Source of the DNA: Bacteroidota bacterium | GTDB taxonomy: Bacteria; Bacteroidota; Bacteroidia; UKL13-3 | Reading direction: 5' to 3' | Length of the DNA stretch: 64,000 nucleotides | Assembly: GCA_030680835.1 (NCBI GenBank) | Contig: JAUXUD010000027.1 | Location: forward strand, 62,001-126,000 | Shown: positions 18,265-25,407 of the stretch, one piece after another | Layout: every line of letters starts with the position of its first letter | How positions within the stretch are numbered: position 1 is the first letter of the stretch | The notes under the pieces: generated by a model | The model's database searches: none | What the model was told of the DNA's origin: nothing | What the model saw: only the letters and a program-made list of their open reading frames with translations | Made by a program: the position numbers and the translations under genes

Positions 18265-18271
18265 TCATTCT

Positions 18272-18712
18272 TCATTCGTACTTCTTCCTGTAATTCTCCC
18301 AATACCTTTTCCCATATCCACAAAATATTTCTTCCCCTTCTTTTATTTTTCTTTTGGCAACAATACAAACCCGCTGGTGTTCATCCAAAGATATTTTTGA
18401 ATTGCTTTTAAATGCTGATTTTACAATACCCATGGGATCATTGGCATATTTGGCAAAACAGTTTACATGCATGGAGTCAAGAATACTTCCATCCGGCATA
18501 TTTATAAAGAATGTATCCTCTCCATTATTGGCTCTGATGGCTGCTTCTTTACTGCTGATAGATTCCCCAGCAAAAAGAGAAATAATTTCATCTTTATAGA
18601 TAGGAATTGCTGTATATAAACCTTGTCCGGAATCTGGAATCTGAGAAGTTCCTGTATATAAATAATCTGCTTCCTTTGCCTCTATTTCATGTAAACCCAA
18701 ATAATCTTTCAT
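18272..18712 (-). CDS. SET-domain protein (putative protein-lysine methyltransferase), copy 2
   Basis: A 146-residue single-domain SET protein. Motifs: SGQGLYTAIPIYKDEIISLF (N-terminal SET motif), CFAKYANDPMG in place of the canonical N-H-S-C segment, and EGEEIFCGYGKRYWENY with the catalytic-region tyrosine. It is a divergent relative of the SET protein at 8871-9371 (shared YAND and YGK-x-YW), but lacks the basic C-terminal tail and carries instead an acidic N-terminal extension (LHEIEAKEADYLYTG). Substrate unknown. The stop codon is followed eight bases later by the ten-unit TACATCG array, which could affect transcript ends. Confidence 0.8.
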   Translation of the reverse strand: MKDYLGLHEIEAKEADYLYTGTSQIPDSGQGLYTAIPIYKDEIISLFAGESISSKEAAIRANNGEDTFFINMPDGSILDSMHVNCFAKYANDPMGIVKSAFKSNSKISLDEHQRVCIVAKRKIKEGEEIFCGYGKRYWENYRKKYE

Positions 18713-18746
18713 TTCATTTTTATTGCGGCTAAATTTAGTTTATTTA

Positions 18747-18778
18747 ATTGGTTTATAAAGGCCGATTATATAAATTTG
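18747..18778 (+). promoter_or_regulatory. Bacteroidota-type promoter for the lipoprotein at 18798
   Basis: ATTG (18747-18750) and TAAATTTG (18771-18778) are separated by 20 bases, matching the Bacteroidota -33 TTTG / -7 TAnnTTTG pattern. Expected start of transcription is about 18783-18787, giving a ~12-base leader. This is the best promoter match in the window. Confidence 0.6.
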
Positions 18779-18797
18779 CATAATAAAATACACTATT

Positions 18798-19346
18798 ATG
18801 AAAAACATGAAATTGTACATAGCAATCACATTTTGCTCCCTGTTATTATTAAGTTCCTGCTCACAACAATTATATAGCTACCGTCAAAAAGTACCCGTTA
18901 ACAAATCTGTTGCCAAAGTTAACAAAGATCTTCCATCAGTTTCATCTGAATATAAGTCGCTTGCTGCAGTTGAAACTGCGAAAATAAACCCGTCTGTTTC
19001 ATCGAAACCAATGCCTTCCCAAAAAATAAAAATTGAAGATAAGGCACTTGCTCCGGTTATTGCAAATATTCAGCAAATGGCTCCACAGGGGGGCAGCAAA
19101 TCATCAGGCGTTGCTCCAAATTTGTCATTTAAATCGGTTCAGCAACAAGTGAAAGCCATTAAAAAAGAAATTAACAATTCGAATGGCGTGCACATAGATG
19201 GAATGAGATGGATTATTGTAGGCCTGATTTTATTGCTCATTGGTCTGATTTTAAACTTAGTGGGCGTGGGTGGGATTATTTATGCGGTAGGTGGAATTGT
19301 TCTCCTGATCGGTTTAATTTTTTATTTAATAGAAATTCTGGTGTAA
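18798..19346 (+). CDS. Lipoprotein with C-terminal double membrane helix
   Basis: A 182-residue protein with a lipoprotein signal peptide (lipobox LLSSC at about residues 17-21), a Ser/Lys/Val-rich unstructured middle part (~25-130), and two closely spaced very hydrophobic helices at the C-terminus (IIVGLILLLIGLILNLVGV and IIYAVGGIVLLIGLIFYLIE). No known domain is seen. The combination of an N-terminal lipid anchor with a C-terminal membrane hairpin is seen in small Bacteroidota envelope proteins of unknown role. It has its own promoter and a strong terminator, so it is a single-gene unit. Confidence 0.75.
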   Translation: MKNMKLYIAITFCSLLLLSSCSQQLYSYRQKVPVNKSVAKVNKDLPSVSSEYKSLAAVETAKINPSVSSKPMPSQKIKIEDKALAPVIANIQQMAPQGGSKSSGVAPNLSFKSVQQQVKAIKKEINNSNGVHIDGMRWIIVGLILLLIGLILNLVGVGGIIYAVGGIVLLIGLIFYLIEILV

Positions 19347-19362
19347 TGATAAAAAAATAAGC

Positions 19363-19390
19363 AAAAGGCACTCTGGGGGGTGCCTTTTTT
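19363..19390 (+). terminator. Rho-independent terminator after the lipoprotein gene
   Basis: AAAAGGCAC (19363-19371) pairs with GTGCCTTTTTT (19380-19390) around a TCTGGGGG loop and runs into a T-tract. Confidence 0.85.
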
Positions 19391-19481
19391 GTTTGTAAAC
19401 TCCAAAAGTTGCCCTCTAAGCCTTATTCAATCTGATATTCACAATGTGTAAACTTTTTAAGGAATGTTAGCTTAGCCTGCT

Positions 19482-19489
19482 TACTTTTG
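19482..19489 (+). promoter_or_regulatory. -7-like promoter element before transketolase
   Basis: TACTTTTG matches TAnnTTTG, 30 bases before the ATG at 19520; the -33 motif is weak. Confidence 0.4.
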
Positions 19490-19519
19490 CATTTTATTTT
19501 TAGACTTAATGTATAGGAA

Positions 19520-20371
19520 ATGAATAAACTCCCTGCTCCCGAATTAAACAATTTGACTTCTCAGATTCGTCGTGATGTTTTACGTATGGTTCATGGCTGC
19601 AAAAGCGGACATCCGGGTGGAAGCCTGGGCTGTGCCGATTTTTTTGCAGCACTCTATTTTAATATCATGGAACACAACCCCGCATTCAATATGAATGGAG
19701 AAGGTGAAGATATTTTCTTTTTATCAAACGGGCATATTTCACCTGTTTTTTACAGTACCCTGGCGCGTTCAGGATATTTTCCGGTAGAGGAATTAAAGAC
19801 CTTCAGAAAGCTGAATACCCGCTTACAGGGTCATCCCACCACGCATGAACATTTACCGGGTATCCGAATTGCATCGGGCTCGCTGGGTCAGGGTATTTCG
19901 GTTGCGGCCGGAGCGGCACTGGCAAAAAAATTAAATAAAGATACCCATCTGGTTTATGCTTTAATGGGAGATGGTGAAATTGAAGAAGGTCAGAACTGGG
20001 AAGCCTTTATGTTTGCTGCCCATAATAAAGTTGATAATTTAATAGTTACCATCGATTTAAACGGACAGCAAATAGATGGTTCCACCCAAAACATCATGGG
20101 CCTGGGTGCTGATATCGCCGTAAAACTGGCTTCCTTTGGATGGCAGATTCTGCATATGGAGGGTAACAATTCCCAAAGTATTCTGGATACAATGAATGAA
20201 GCAAAAGCTCTTACGGGTAAAGGAAAACCCATTTTTGTAGTGATGAAAACCGAAATGGGTTATCCGGTTGATTTTATGATGGGGAGCCACAAATGGCATG
20301 GGGTTTCGCCCAATGATGCCGAACTTGAAAATGCACTTGCTCAGTTACCTGAAACAATAGGCGATTATTAA
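19520..20371 (+). CDS. Transketolase, N-terminal (TPP-binding) subunit
   Basis: A 283-residue protein equal to the N-terminal third-to-half of transketolase, which transfers two-carbon units between sugar phosphates in the pentose phosphate pathway using thiamine diphosphate. Visible motifs: HGCKSGHPGGSLGCADFF (substrate and TPP contacts), the conserved GHISPVFYSTL, and the TPP/Mg motif MGDGEIEEGQNWEA ... TIDLNGQQIDG (GDG-x~28-N). The protein ends normally; the pyrimidine-binding half is encoded separately at 21833. Split transketolases are normal in Bacteroidota and archaea, with the two halves usually adjacent. Here a von Willebrand A gene separates them. All three are on the same strand with short gaps, so they may be co-transcribed. 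Confidence 0.93.
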   Translation: MNKLPAPELNNLTSQIRRDVLRMVHGCKSGHPGGSLGCADFFAALYFNIMEHNPAFNMNGEGEDIFFLSNGHISPVFYSTLARSGYFPVEELKTFRKLNTRLQGHPTTHEHLPGIRIASGSLGQGISVAAGAALAKKLNKDTHLVYALMGDGEIEEGQNWEAFMFAAHNKVDNLIVTIDLNGQQIDGSTQNIMGLGADIAVKLASFGWQILHMEGNNSQSILDTMNEAKALTGKGKPIFVVMKTEMGYPVDFMMGSHKWHGVSPNDAELENALAQLPETIGDY

Positions 20372-20386
20372 TAGCGTTTATTTTAC

Positions 20387-21781
20387 ATGGTATCCCCAAT
20401 AAAAATAATTTCAACTAAAAGCATCAGCTTTTTACTGCTGATTTTTGGGTTTGGATTGAACACCTTTGCCCAAAGTCCGCGACCCATAAAAACACGCATT
20501 TTATTTTTACTGGATGCCAGTGGAAGCATGTATGCAAAACTGGATGATGATTCAAGAATCAATATTGCCAAAAAATTATTATGCAAAACCATTGATAGTC
20601 TATACGGACAAAAAAATCTTGAAATTGCATTGCGGGTATACGGACATACATCGCCCACAAGTCAGCGCAATTGCAAGGATACCCGGCTCGAAGTACCTTT
20701 TGGCGAAAACAATTTTGCAGCCGTAAAAAAACGCATCAATTCCATCACCCCAAAAGGCACCACTTTAATCGCGCATTCATTGCTACAATCGGCATACGAT
20801 TTCCCCAAAGAACCCTATACCCGCAATGTGATTATTTTAATTACCGATGGCATTGAAGAATGCTCGGGCGACCCTTGTGCTGTATCTGAGGCATTGCAGA
20901 GTCAGGGTATTGTTCTGAAACCTTTTATTATCGGAATTGGTTCAACCGATGAATTTAAAAAAGCCTTCGAATGTGTGGGCCGTTACTATGATGCAAACAC
21001 AGAACAAGGATTTGATGATGCCCTGAAAATTGTAGTTTCTCAGGCATTAAACAATACCACGGCTCAGGTTAATTTATTGGATATTTACAGTAGACCCACT
21101 GAAACCAATGTTAACATGTCGTTTTACGATATGAATTCGGGACAGTTGATTTATAATTATATGCATACGATCAATGAACGTGGCAACCCCGATACGGTAT
21201 TGCTGGATCCGGTTTTCAGATACCGAATGGTGGTACATACCATCCCTCCGGTTATAAAAGAAAATATAAATGTAACTCCGGGCAAACATACCATTATTGG
21301 AGTAGATGCGCCCCAGGGTCAATTTACAGTAAAAGTAGAGGGACTTACCAATTATAACAACCTGCAATGCATTATGAGGAATAAGGGTTCATTTCAAATA
21401 TTACATGTGCAGGAAGCGGCAGTTAAAGAAAAATACCTTGTGGGGAAATACGATGTGGAAGTGCTTTGTTTGCCCCGCATGACTTTTAAAGACGTAAGCA
21501 TTAACCAGGATACAACCACAACCATTCAATTGCCACAACCGGGTAAACTCATTGTAAACTGCCAGGTGCAGGATTATTATGCAGATGTGTATCAGATTAT
21601 CCGCAATGAACTGGTTTGGGTTTGTAAATTACCCGTTGAAAGACGAAGTCATGTATTGATTATACAACCCGGTGATTATAAAATTGTATACCGTGCAAAA
21701 GGTGCCAGACGAAGCAGCAATACCTTTGAACGCGTATTTAAAGTTACCAGTGGTCAGGCTACCAATATTCTTTTAAATTAA
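20387..21781 (+). CDS. Exported von Willebrand factor A-domain protein
   Basis: A 464-residue protein with a signal peptide (ISFLLLIFGFGLNTFA-Q, ends near residue 28). A vWA domain follows (~residues 38-220) with a complete MIDAS motif DASGSM, the conserved GTTLIAHSL and ILITDGIEEC. The remaining ~240 residues are beta-rich with no recognised domain (several PGKHTI/PGKLIV/PGDYKI repeats that suggest consecutive Ig-like or carboxypeptidase-regulatory-like strands). vWA domains bind protein ligands through a metal ion. It lies between the two halves of transketolase, 15 bases after the first and 51 before the second. No functional link to sugar metabolism is evident, so this looks like an inserted gene. 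Confidence 0.85.
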   Translation: MVSPIKIISTKSISFLLLIFGFGLNTFAQSPRPIKTRILFLLDASGSMYAKLDDDSRINIAKKLLCKTIDSLYGQKNLEIALRVYGHTSPTSQRNCKDTRLEVPFGENNFAAVKKRINSITPKGTTLIAHSLLQSAYDFPKEPYTRNVIILITDGIEECSGDPCAVSEALQSQGIVLKPFIIGIGSTDEFKKAFECVGRYYDANTEQGFDDALKIVVSQALNNTTAQVNLLDIYSRPTETNVNMSFYDMNSGQLIYNYMHTINERGNPDTVLLDPVFRYRMVVHTIPPVIKENINVTPGKHTIIGVDAPQGQFTVKVEGLTNYNNLQCIMRNKGSFQILHVQEAAVKEKYLVGKYDVEVLCLPRMTFKDVSINQDTTTTIQLPQPGKLIVNCQVQDYYADVYQIIRNELVWVCKLPVERRSHVLIIQPGDYKIVYRAKGARRSSNTFERVFKVTSGQATNILLN

Positions 21782-21832
21782 ATTATTTTTGAACCGATAC
21801 AGGCAATAGCAGGAACTAAAAAAGCATATACA

Positions 21833-22786
21833 ATGAAAAAATTTGAAATACAAAATGTTAAAGATACGCGCAGTGGATTTGGAGCGGGACTTTCGGAACT
21901 GGGAAAAACAAATCCCAGGGTTGTTGCTTTATGTGCCGACTTAACCGGTTCTTTAAAAATGGATGCTTTTCAAAAAGATTATCCCGAACGCTTTTTCCAG
22001 GTAGGAATTGCTGAAGCCAATATGATGGGTTTGGCAGCAGGATTAACCATTGGAGGATGGATTCCCTATACAGGTACTTTCGCAAATTTTAGCACCGGCA
22101 GGGTTTATGATCAAATCCGGCAATCGATTGCATACAGTGGTAAGAATGTAAAAATATGTGCATCGCATGCAGGCATTACCCTGGGTGAAGATGGTGCCAC
22201 CCACCAGATTTTGGAAGACCTGGGCTTGATGAAAATGATGCCGGGTATGGTGGTTATCAATCCTTGTGATTATAACCAAACCAAAGCTGCCACCATTGCC
22301 ATTGCCGATTATGTTGGTCCGGTTTACCTGCGCTTTGGCCGCCCTGCAGTACCTAACTTTACAGATGCCAATCAAAAATTTGAAATAGGCAAAGCATTGC
22401 TACTTAATGAAGGTACCGATGTAAGTATTTTTGCAACAGGGCATCTGGTTTGGAAAGCCATTGAAGCCGGACATATTCTTGCTGAAAAAGGAATCAATGC
22501 CGAGATCATCAATATCCATACTATTAAACCTTTGGATGAAAACGCTATATTAAATTCGGTAGCCAAAACCCGTTGTGTGGTAAGCGCCGAAGAGCACCAG
22601 ATGAATGGAGGTTTGGGGGATAGCATCTGCCAGTTATTGGCCCGCAAAAATCCAACACCGATTGAAATGGTAGCCGTAAACGACAGCTTTGGCGAAAGCG
22701 GCACTCCTGATGATTTAATGAAAAAATATGGCCTTGAAGCTGCGAATATTGTTGATGCTGTTTTACGTGTTATCGCGAGAAAGTAA
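21833..22786 (+). CDS. Transketolase, C-terminal (pyrimidine-binding) subunit
   Basis: A 317-residue protein equal to the central and C-terminal transketolase domains. Motifs: the opening KDTRSGFGAGLSELGKTNP, VVALCADLTGS, the catalytic Glu in QVGIAEANMMGLAAGL (activates the TPP pyrimidine ring), SHAGITLGEDGATHQ and the C-terminal domain starting at about residue 190 (DVSIFATGHLVWKAIEAG, VVSAEEHQMNGGLG). It must pair with the N-terminal subunit encoded at 19520-20371 to form the active site. The ATG at 21833 begins directly at the conserved region. Confidence 0.93.
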   Translation: MKKFEIQNVKDTRSGFGAGLSELGKTNPRVVALCADLTGSLKMDAFQKDYPERFFQVGIAEANMMGLAAGLTIGGWIPYTGTFANFSTGRVYDQIRQSIAYSGKNVKICASHAGITLGEDGATHQILEDLGLMKMMPGMVVINPCDYNQTKAATIAIADYVGPVYLRFGRPAVPNFTDANQKFEIGKALLLNEGTDVSIFATGHLVWKAIEAGHILAEKGINAEIINIHTIKPLDENAILNSVAKTRCVVSAEEHQMNGGLGDSICQLLARKNPTPIEMVAVNDSFGESGTPDDLMKKYGLEAANIVDAVLRVIARK

Positions 22787-22828
22787 TTCGAGAATTTCTT
22801 TTTAATTTCGCTAATACGTTTTACCTTT

Positions 22829-23416
22829 TTATATAATCCTTCTAAAAGTTAAATTAATTCTCGGTTCAATAACCTGCTTTGTTTTAGGTAATGAATGCTG
22901 CCAGTAACGTTGTGTAGTTCCCTTCATAATTAGCAGACTTCCGGGTTCAAGTATTAGTTTTACCAGCGGCTCTTTTGCGTGTTTGTGCCTGAACACAAAT
23001 AAGCGGGCTGAACCCAAACTCAAGGAAGCAATAATTGGATTCTGTCCGAGTTCTTTTTCATCATCACTATGCCATCCCATACTATCGTTTCCATCGCGAT
23101 ACAGGTTCAGCAATACACTATTGAATGTTGTTTTTGCAAGCTGTTCAATTTTGTTTTTGATTGTTAGCAATTCTTTTGTAAAAGGAATAGGATTAAGGGT
23201 TAAACCCGAATAGGTATATCTTGTTCCCGTTTCGCCATACCAGGCCGACAGGCGTGGCTGCTGAATACTTTTACCAAAGAGTTTAATATCATATTGCTGC
23301 CAGGCTATTTGGTTCAGCATGTATTGATACCATTTACCGGCAGTTTTAGCATCTATAAAATGGTTAACCAAATAAGCCTTGCCATCTTGGGGTAATATGT
23401 TTGTCAGAGAATTCAT
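22829..23416 (-). CDS. AlkB-like 2-oxoglutarate/Fe(II) dioxygenase
   Basis: A 195-residue dioxygenase of the AlkB (2OG-FeII_Oxy_2) family, which oxidatively removes alkyl groups from DNA/RNA bases. The residues expected are visible: PRLSAWYG and YTYSGL for nucleotide recognition, NLYRDGNDSMGWHSDDE (H-x-D iron ligands), IASLSLGSARLFVFRHK, and a distal His with the 2OG-binding arginines in WQHSLPKTKQVIEPRINLTFR. The short overall length and the PRL-x-AWYG motif are typical of the human ABH2/ABH3-like bacterial group. It lies downstream of the coiled-coil gene, separated by an 85-bp spacer that is nearly filled by an inverted repeat. Confidence 0.9.
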   Translation of the reverse strand: MNSLTNILPQDGKAYLVNHFIDAKTAGKWYQYMLNQIAWQQYDIKLFGKSIQQPRLSAWYGETGTRYTYSGLTLNPIPFTKELLTIKNKIEQLAKTTFNSVLLNLYRDGNDSMGWHSDDEKELGQNPIIASLSLGSARLFVFRHKHAKEPLVKLILEPGSLLIMKGTTQRYWQHSLPKTKQVIEPRINLTFRRII

Positions 23417-23418
23417 TT

Positions 23419-23494
23419 GAGGTATGAGATATGAGGTATTAGGTATGAGTGATTTCTTATAGACTCATACCTCATACCTAATCCCTCATACCTC
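23419..23494. repeat. Long inverted repeat built from GAGGTATGAG words
   Basis: Left arm GAGGTATGAGATATGAGG then TATTAGGTATGAGT (23419-23450); right arm GACTCATACCTCATACC then TAATCCCTCATACCTC (23462-23494); 11-base loop. Arms are ~32 bases with a few mismatches and each arm is itself a run of 7-10-bp GGTATGA words. It fills the spacer between two minus-strand genes and could act as a transcript-end structure. Confidence 0.85.
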
Positions 23495-23501
23495 TTAAAG
23501 T

Positions 23502-24128
23502 TTACTTCTTCATCCAACCCTCAGCAAAGGTTTTCATTTTCTCAAAACCTTCCTTCATTTGCTTGTTGAACGCTTCCATGTTTTGCATGGCGGTTTGCTG
23601 GGTGGCTTTAAAATGTTCGCCCAGTTCATGAATTTTTTCCTGGATTTCTTTGCGTGCATTTTCAGCTTCTTCTTTTGCCTCCATTTTGCCTAAGGAGAAC
23701 TGTAGTTTTACAATTTCCAGTCCGGTTTTAAAAGCCTGTGCATTGTTATCAAATAATTGCAATAGCTGCGTATAGTTATCGTTAAAAATTTTCTTTCCTT
23801 CCACATATACCTCATGCATGGCCAGTTCAATTTTTTTCTTTTGCATTTCAAACGCATCGGTTCCTTCTGCTTTACCCAACGCAAGCTGCACTTTTAATTC
23901 TTCCAACTTGGCTTTTAATTCGGCTCCTTTTTCTTCAGCTATATCCGTTGCCTTATCCAACTGCTCTTTCATATTAACAACCATGTTGCGCATGGTGTCT
24001 TTCTGCTTTTCAAAAGCATCTGCTGCATCCATTTTACCCAGTGAAAACTGCATCTTTAATTCTTCAATACTTTTTTGCCAATCGGCTGCAAATTTTTTAA
24101 CCTGCTCTTCCATTTGTTTTGTGTCCAT
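23502..24128 (-). CDS. Coiled-coil protein with three internal repeats, unknown function
   Basis: A 208-residue, Lys/Glu/Met-rich, highly charged protein predicted to be all alpha-helical coiled coil. It contains three copies of a ~20-residue module, ELKMQFSLGKMDAADAFEK (~res 23-41), ELKVQLALGKAEGTDAFE (~77-95) and IVKLQFSLGKMEAKEEAE (~143-160), each followed by ~30 residues of charged helix. No signal peptide or membrane segment is present, so it is probably cytosolic. It resembles no family I can name; helical-repeat proteins of this sort can be scaffolds, phasin-like granule proteins, or structural factors. It is followed by the GAGGTATGAG inverted repeat. Confidence 0.7.
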   Translation of the reverse strand: MDTKQMEEQVKKFAADWQKSIEELKMQFSLGKMDAADAFEKQKDTMRNMVVNMKEQLDKATDIAEEKGAELKAKLEELKVQLALGKAEGTDAFEMQKKKIELAMHEVYVEGKKIFNDNYTQLLQLFDNNAQAFKTGLEIVKLQFSLGKMEAKEEAENARKEIQEKIHELGEHFKATQQTAMQNMEAFNKQMKEGFEKMKTFAEGWMKK

Positions 24129-24206
24129 TTTCGTAAAATTTTAATTGTTTCAAACCCAACTGCAATATTAGTTAAAACAGTTGGAATTAGACGGATGATT
24201 ATTCTT

Positions 24207-25229
24207 TTAATGCCCTCTGGGCAAATCCGCTTCAAACTTTATTTTAAGGTCTTTAAACGCCAGATAGGTTTCCTGCTTTAATTGGATAATGATTTCGGTA
24301 ATGCTCTTAATGTCATTGATGAGTTCAACACTTTGTCCGGCCGACCATAAATTATTGTAATTGCCCGGTTTAACAGAGGCTTCCAGCTTTTTCATGCCCC
24401 GTAACTGGGTGAGCATTTTAAAATATTTTTTTGTTGTTTGATTCGTATTGAGCAGGTGTTCGAACCAATTTTGATGATATCCGATTTTTTGTGCATAGGG
24501 CGTATTGATAATATTTGAAGGCGTGCCCGACAAGCGCTCCGATAATACGATATCTCCCATTTTTGCTGCAACAATTGCCTGTTTGTATGCATCCGAAACC
24601 GGCGCTTCCCGGCTGGCAATAAAGCGTGTTCCCATATAGGCTGCATCTGCTCCCAGTGCCATTACCGAAACAATTCCGGCTCCATCGGCCAGGCCTCCGG
24701 CAGCCATTACCGGCAATTGGGGAAAAGCTTTTTTTAATGCAGGAACCAATAAACTTAAGGGAAAATTTCCTGCATGGCCACCTGCTCCCATTCCTACTGC
24801 CACAAATCCGTCACAACCCATGGAGGCGGCTTTTTGGGCATGTGTAAGATTGGTCACATCACAAAAAACTTTGGCTCCATAGATTTTGGCCTCTTCAATA
24901 ACCTGAGCCGGATTGCCCAGGGAAGTGATATAAAATGGGACCCGGGCTTCGGCGCAAATGGCCAGATGTTTCAAATACGTTGGGTTCGACTTTTGAACAA
25001 TCAGATTGACTCCGTAATTTCCCGAACCCGGAAGTTTTTGTTTAAATTGGTTCAGGGCAAGAATTGTGCTTTTTAATTGTTCCGGATTGCGGTAATTAAG
25101 GGTAGGGAATACCCCTGCAATCCCATTGTTCATAGCTTCTTCCATCATTTTTTGGTTCGAAACCAAAAACATGGGTGCCATGATTAATGGGAATGAAATA
25201 TTTAAAGATTTGGTTAAAGCGGTTTCCAT
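24207..25229 (-). CDS. Nitronate monooxygenase-like flavoprotein
   Basis: A 340-residue FMN-binding TIM-barrel protein of the 2-nitropropane dioxygenase/nitronate monooxygenase family. Motifs: LIMAPMFLVSN near the N-terminus, NNGIAGVFPTLNYR, VNLIVQKSNPTY, the FMN-phosphate loop VMAAGGLADGAG and GADAAYMGTRFIAS, which is diagnostic. The enzyme class oxidises alkyl nitronates; many members are probably FMN-dependent enoyl reductases or have other substrates, so the exact reaction is uncertain. The catalytic His equivalent is in GAGGHAGNFP. The gene is divergent from the beta-oxidation island with a ~180-bp spacer. Confidence 0.88.
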   Translation of the reverse strand: METALTKSLNISFPLIMAPMFLVSNQKMMEEAMNNGIAGVFPTLNYRNPEQLKSTILALNQFKQKLPGSGNYGVNLIVQKSNPTYLKHLAICAEARVPFYITSLGNPAQVIEEAKIYGAKVFCDVTNLTHAQKAASMGCDGFVAVGMGAGGHAGNFPLSLLVPALKKAFPQLPVMAAGGLADGAGIVSVMALGADAAYMGTRFIASREAPVSDAYKQAIVAAKMGDIVLSERLSGTPSNIINTPYAQKIGYHQNWFEHLLNTNQTTKKYFKMLTQLRGMKKLEASVKPGNYNNLWSAGQSVELINDIKSITEIIIQLKQETYLAFKDLKIKFEADLPRGH

Positions 25230-25350
25230 CCGGATTGCAGTTTTAAGTCCTGATTCTTTTGTAAATTCATAGTACTCAGTAAAACTACATTAAATTATGA
25301 ATTTTAAAAAATAAATAAAGATTTTGCTATGCAAGCATAATAAATTTATT

Positions 25351-25358
25351 TAACTTTG
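25351..25358 (+). promoter_or_regulatory. -7-like promoter element before the acyl-CoA synthetase
   Basis: TAACTTTG matches TAnnTTTG; a TTTG at 25323-25326 lies 24 bases upstream (slightly long spacing). Leader of about 45 bases to the ATG at 25408. This is the candidate promoter for the beta-oxidation island. Confidence 0.45.
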
Positions 25359-25407
25359 AGTTAGAAATCAGAACATATCATACGAACGCTCCTTAAAAAA
25401 CCGAATT

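Noticed and set aside
19520-22786. Transketolase halves as a frameshifted or broken gene
   Set aside because: Both parts have proper starts, full domains and separate reading frames with a real gene between; split transketolase is normal in Bacteroidota.
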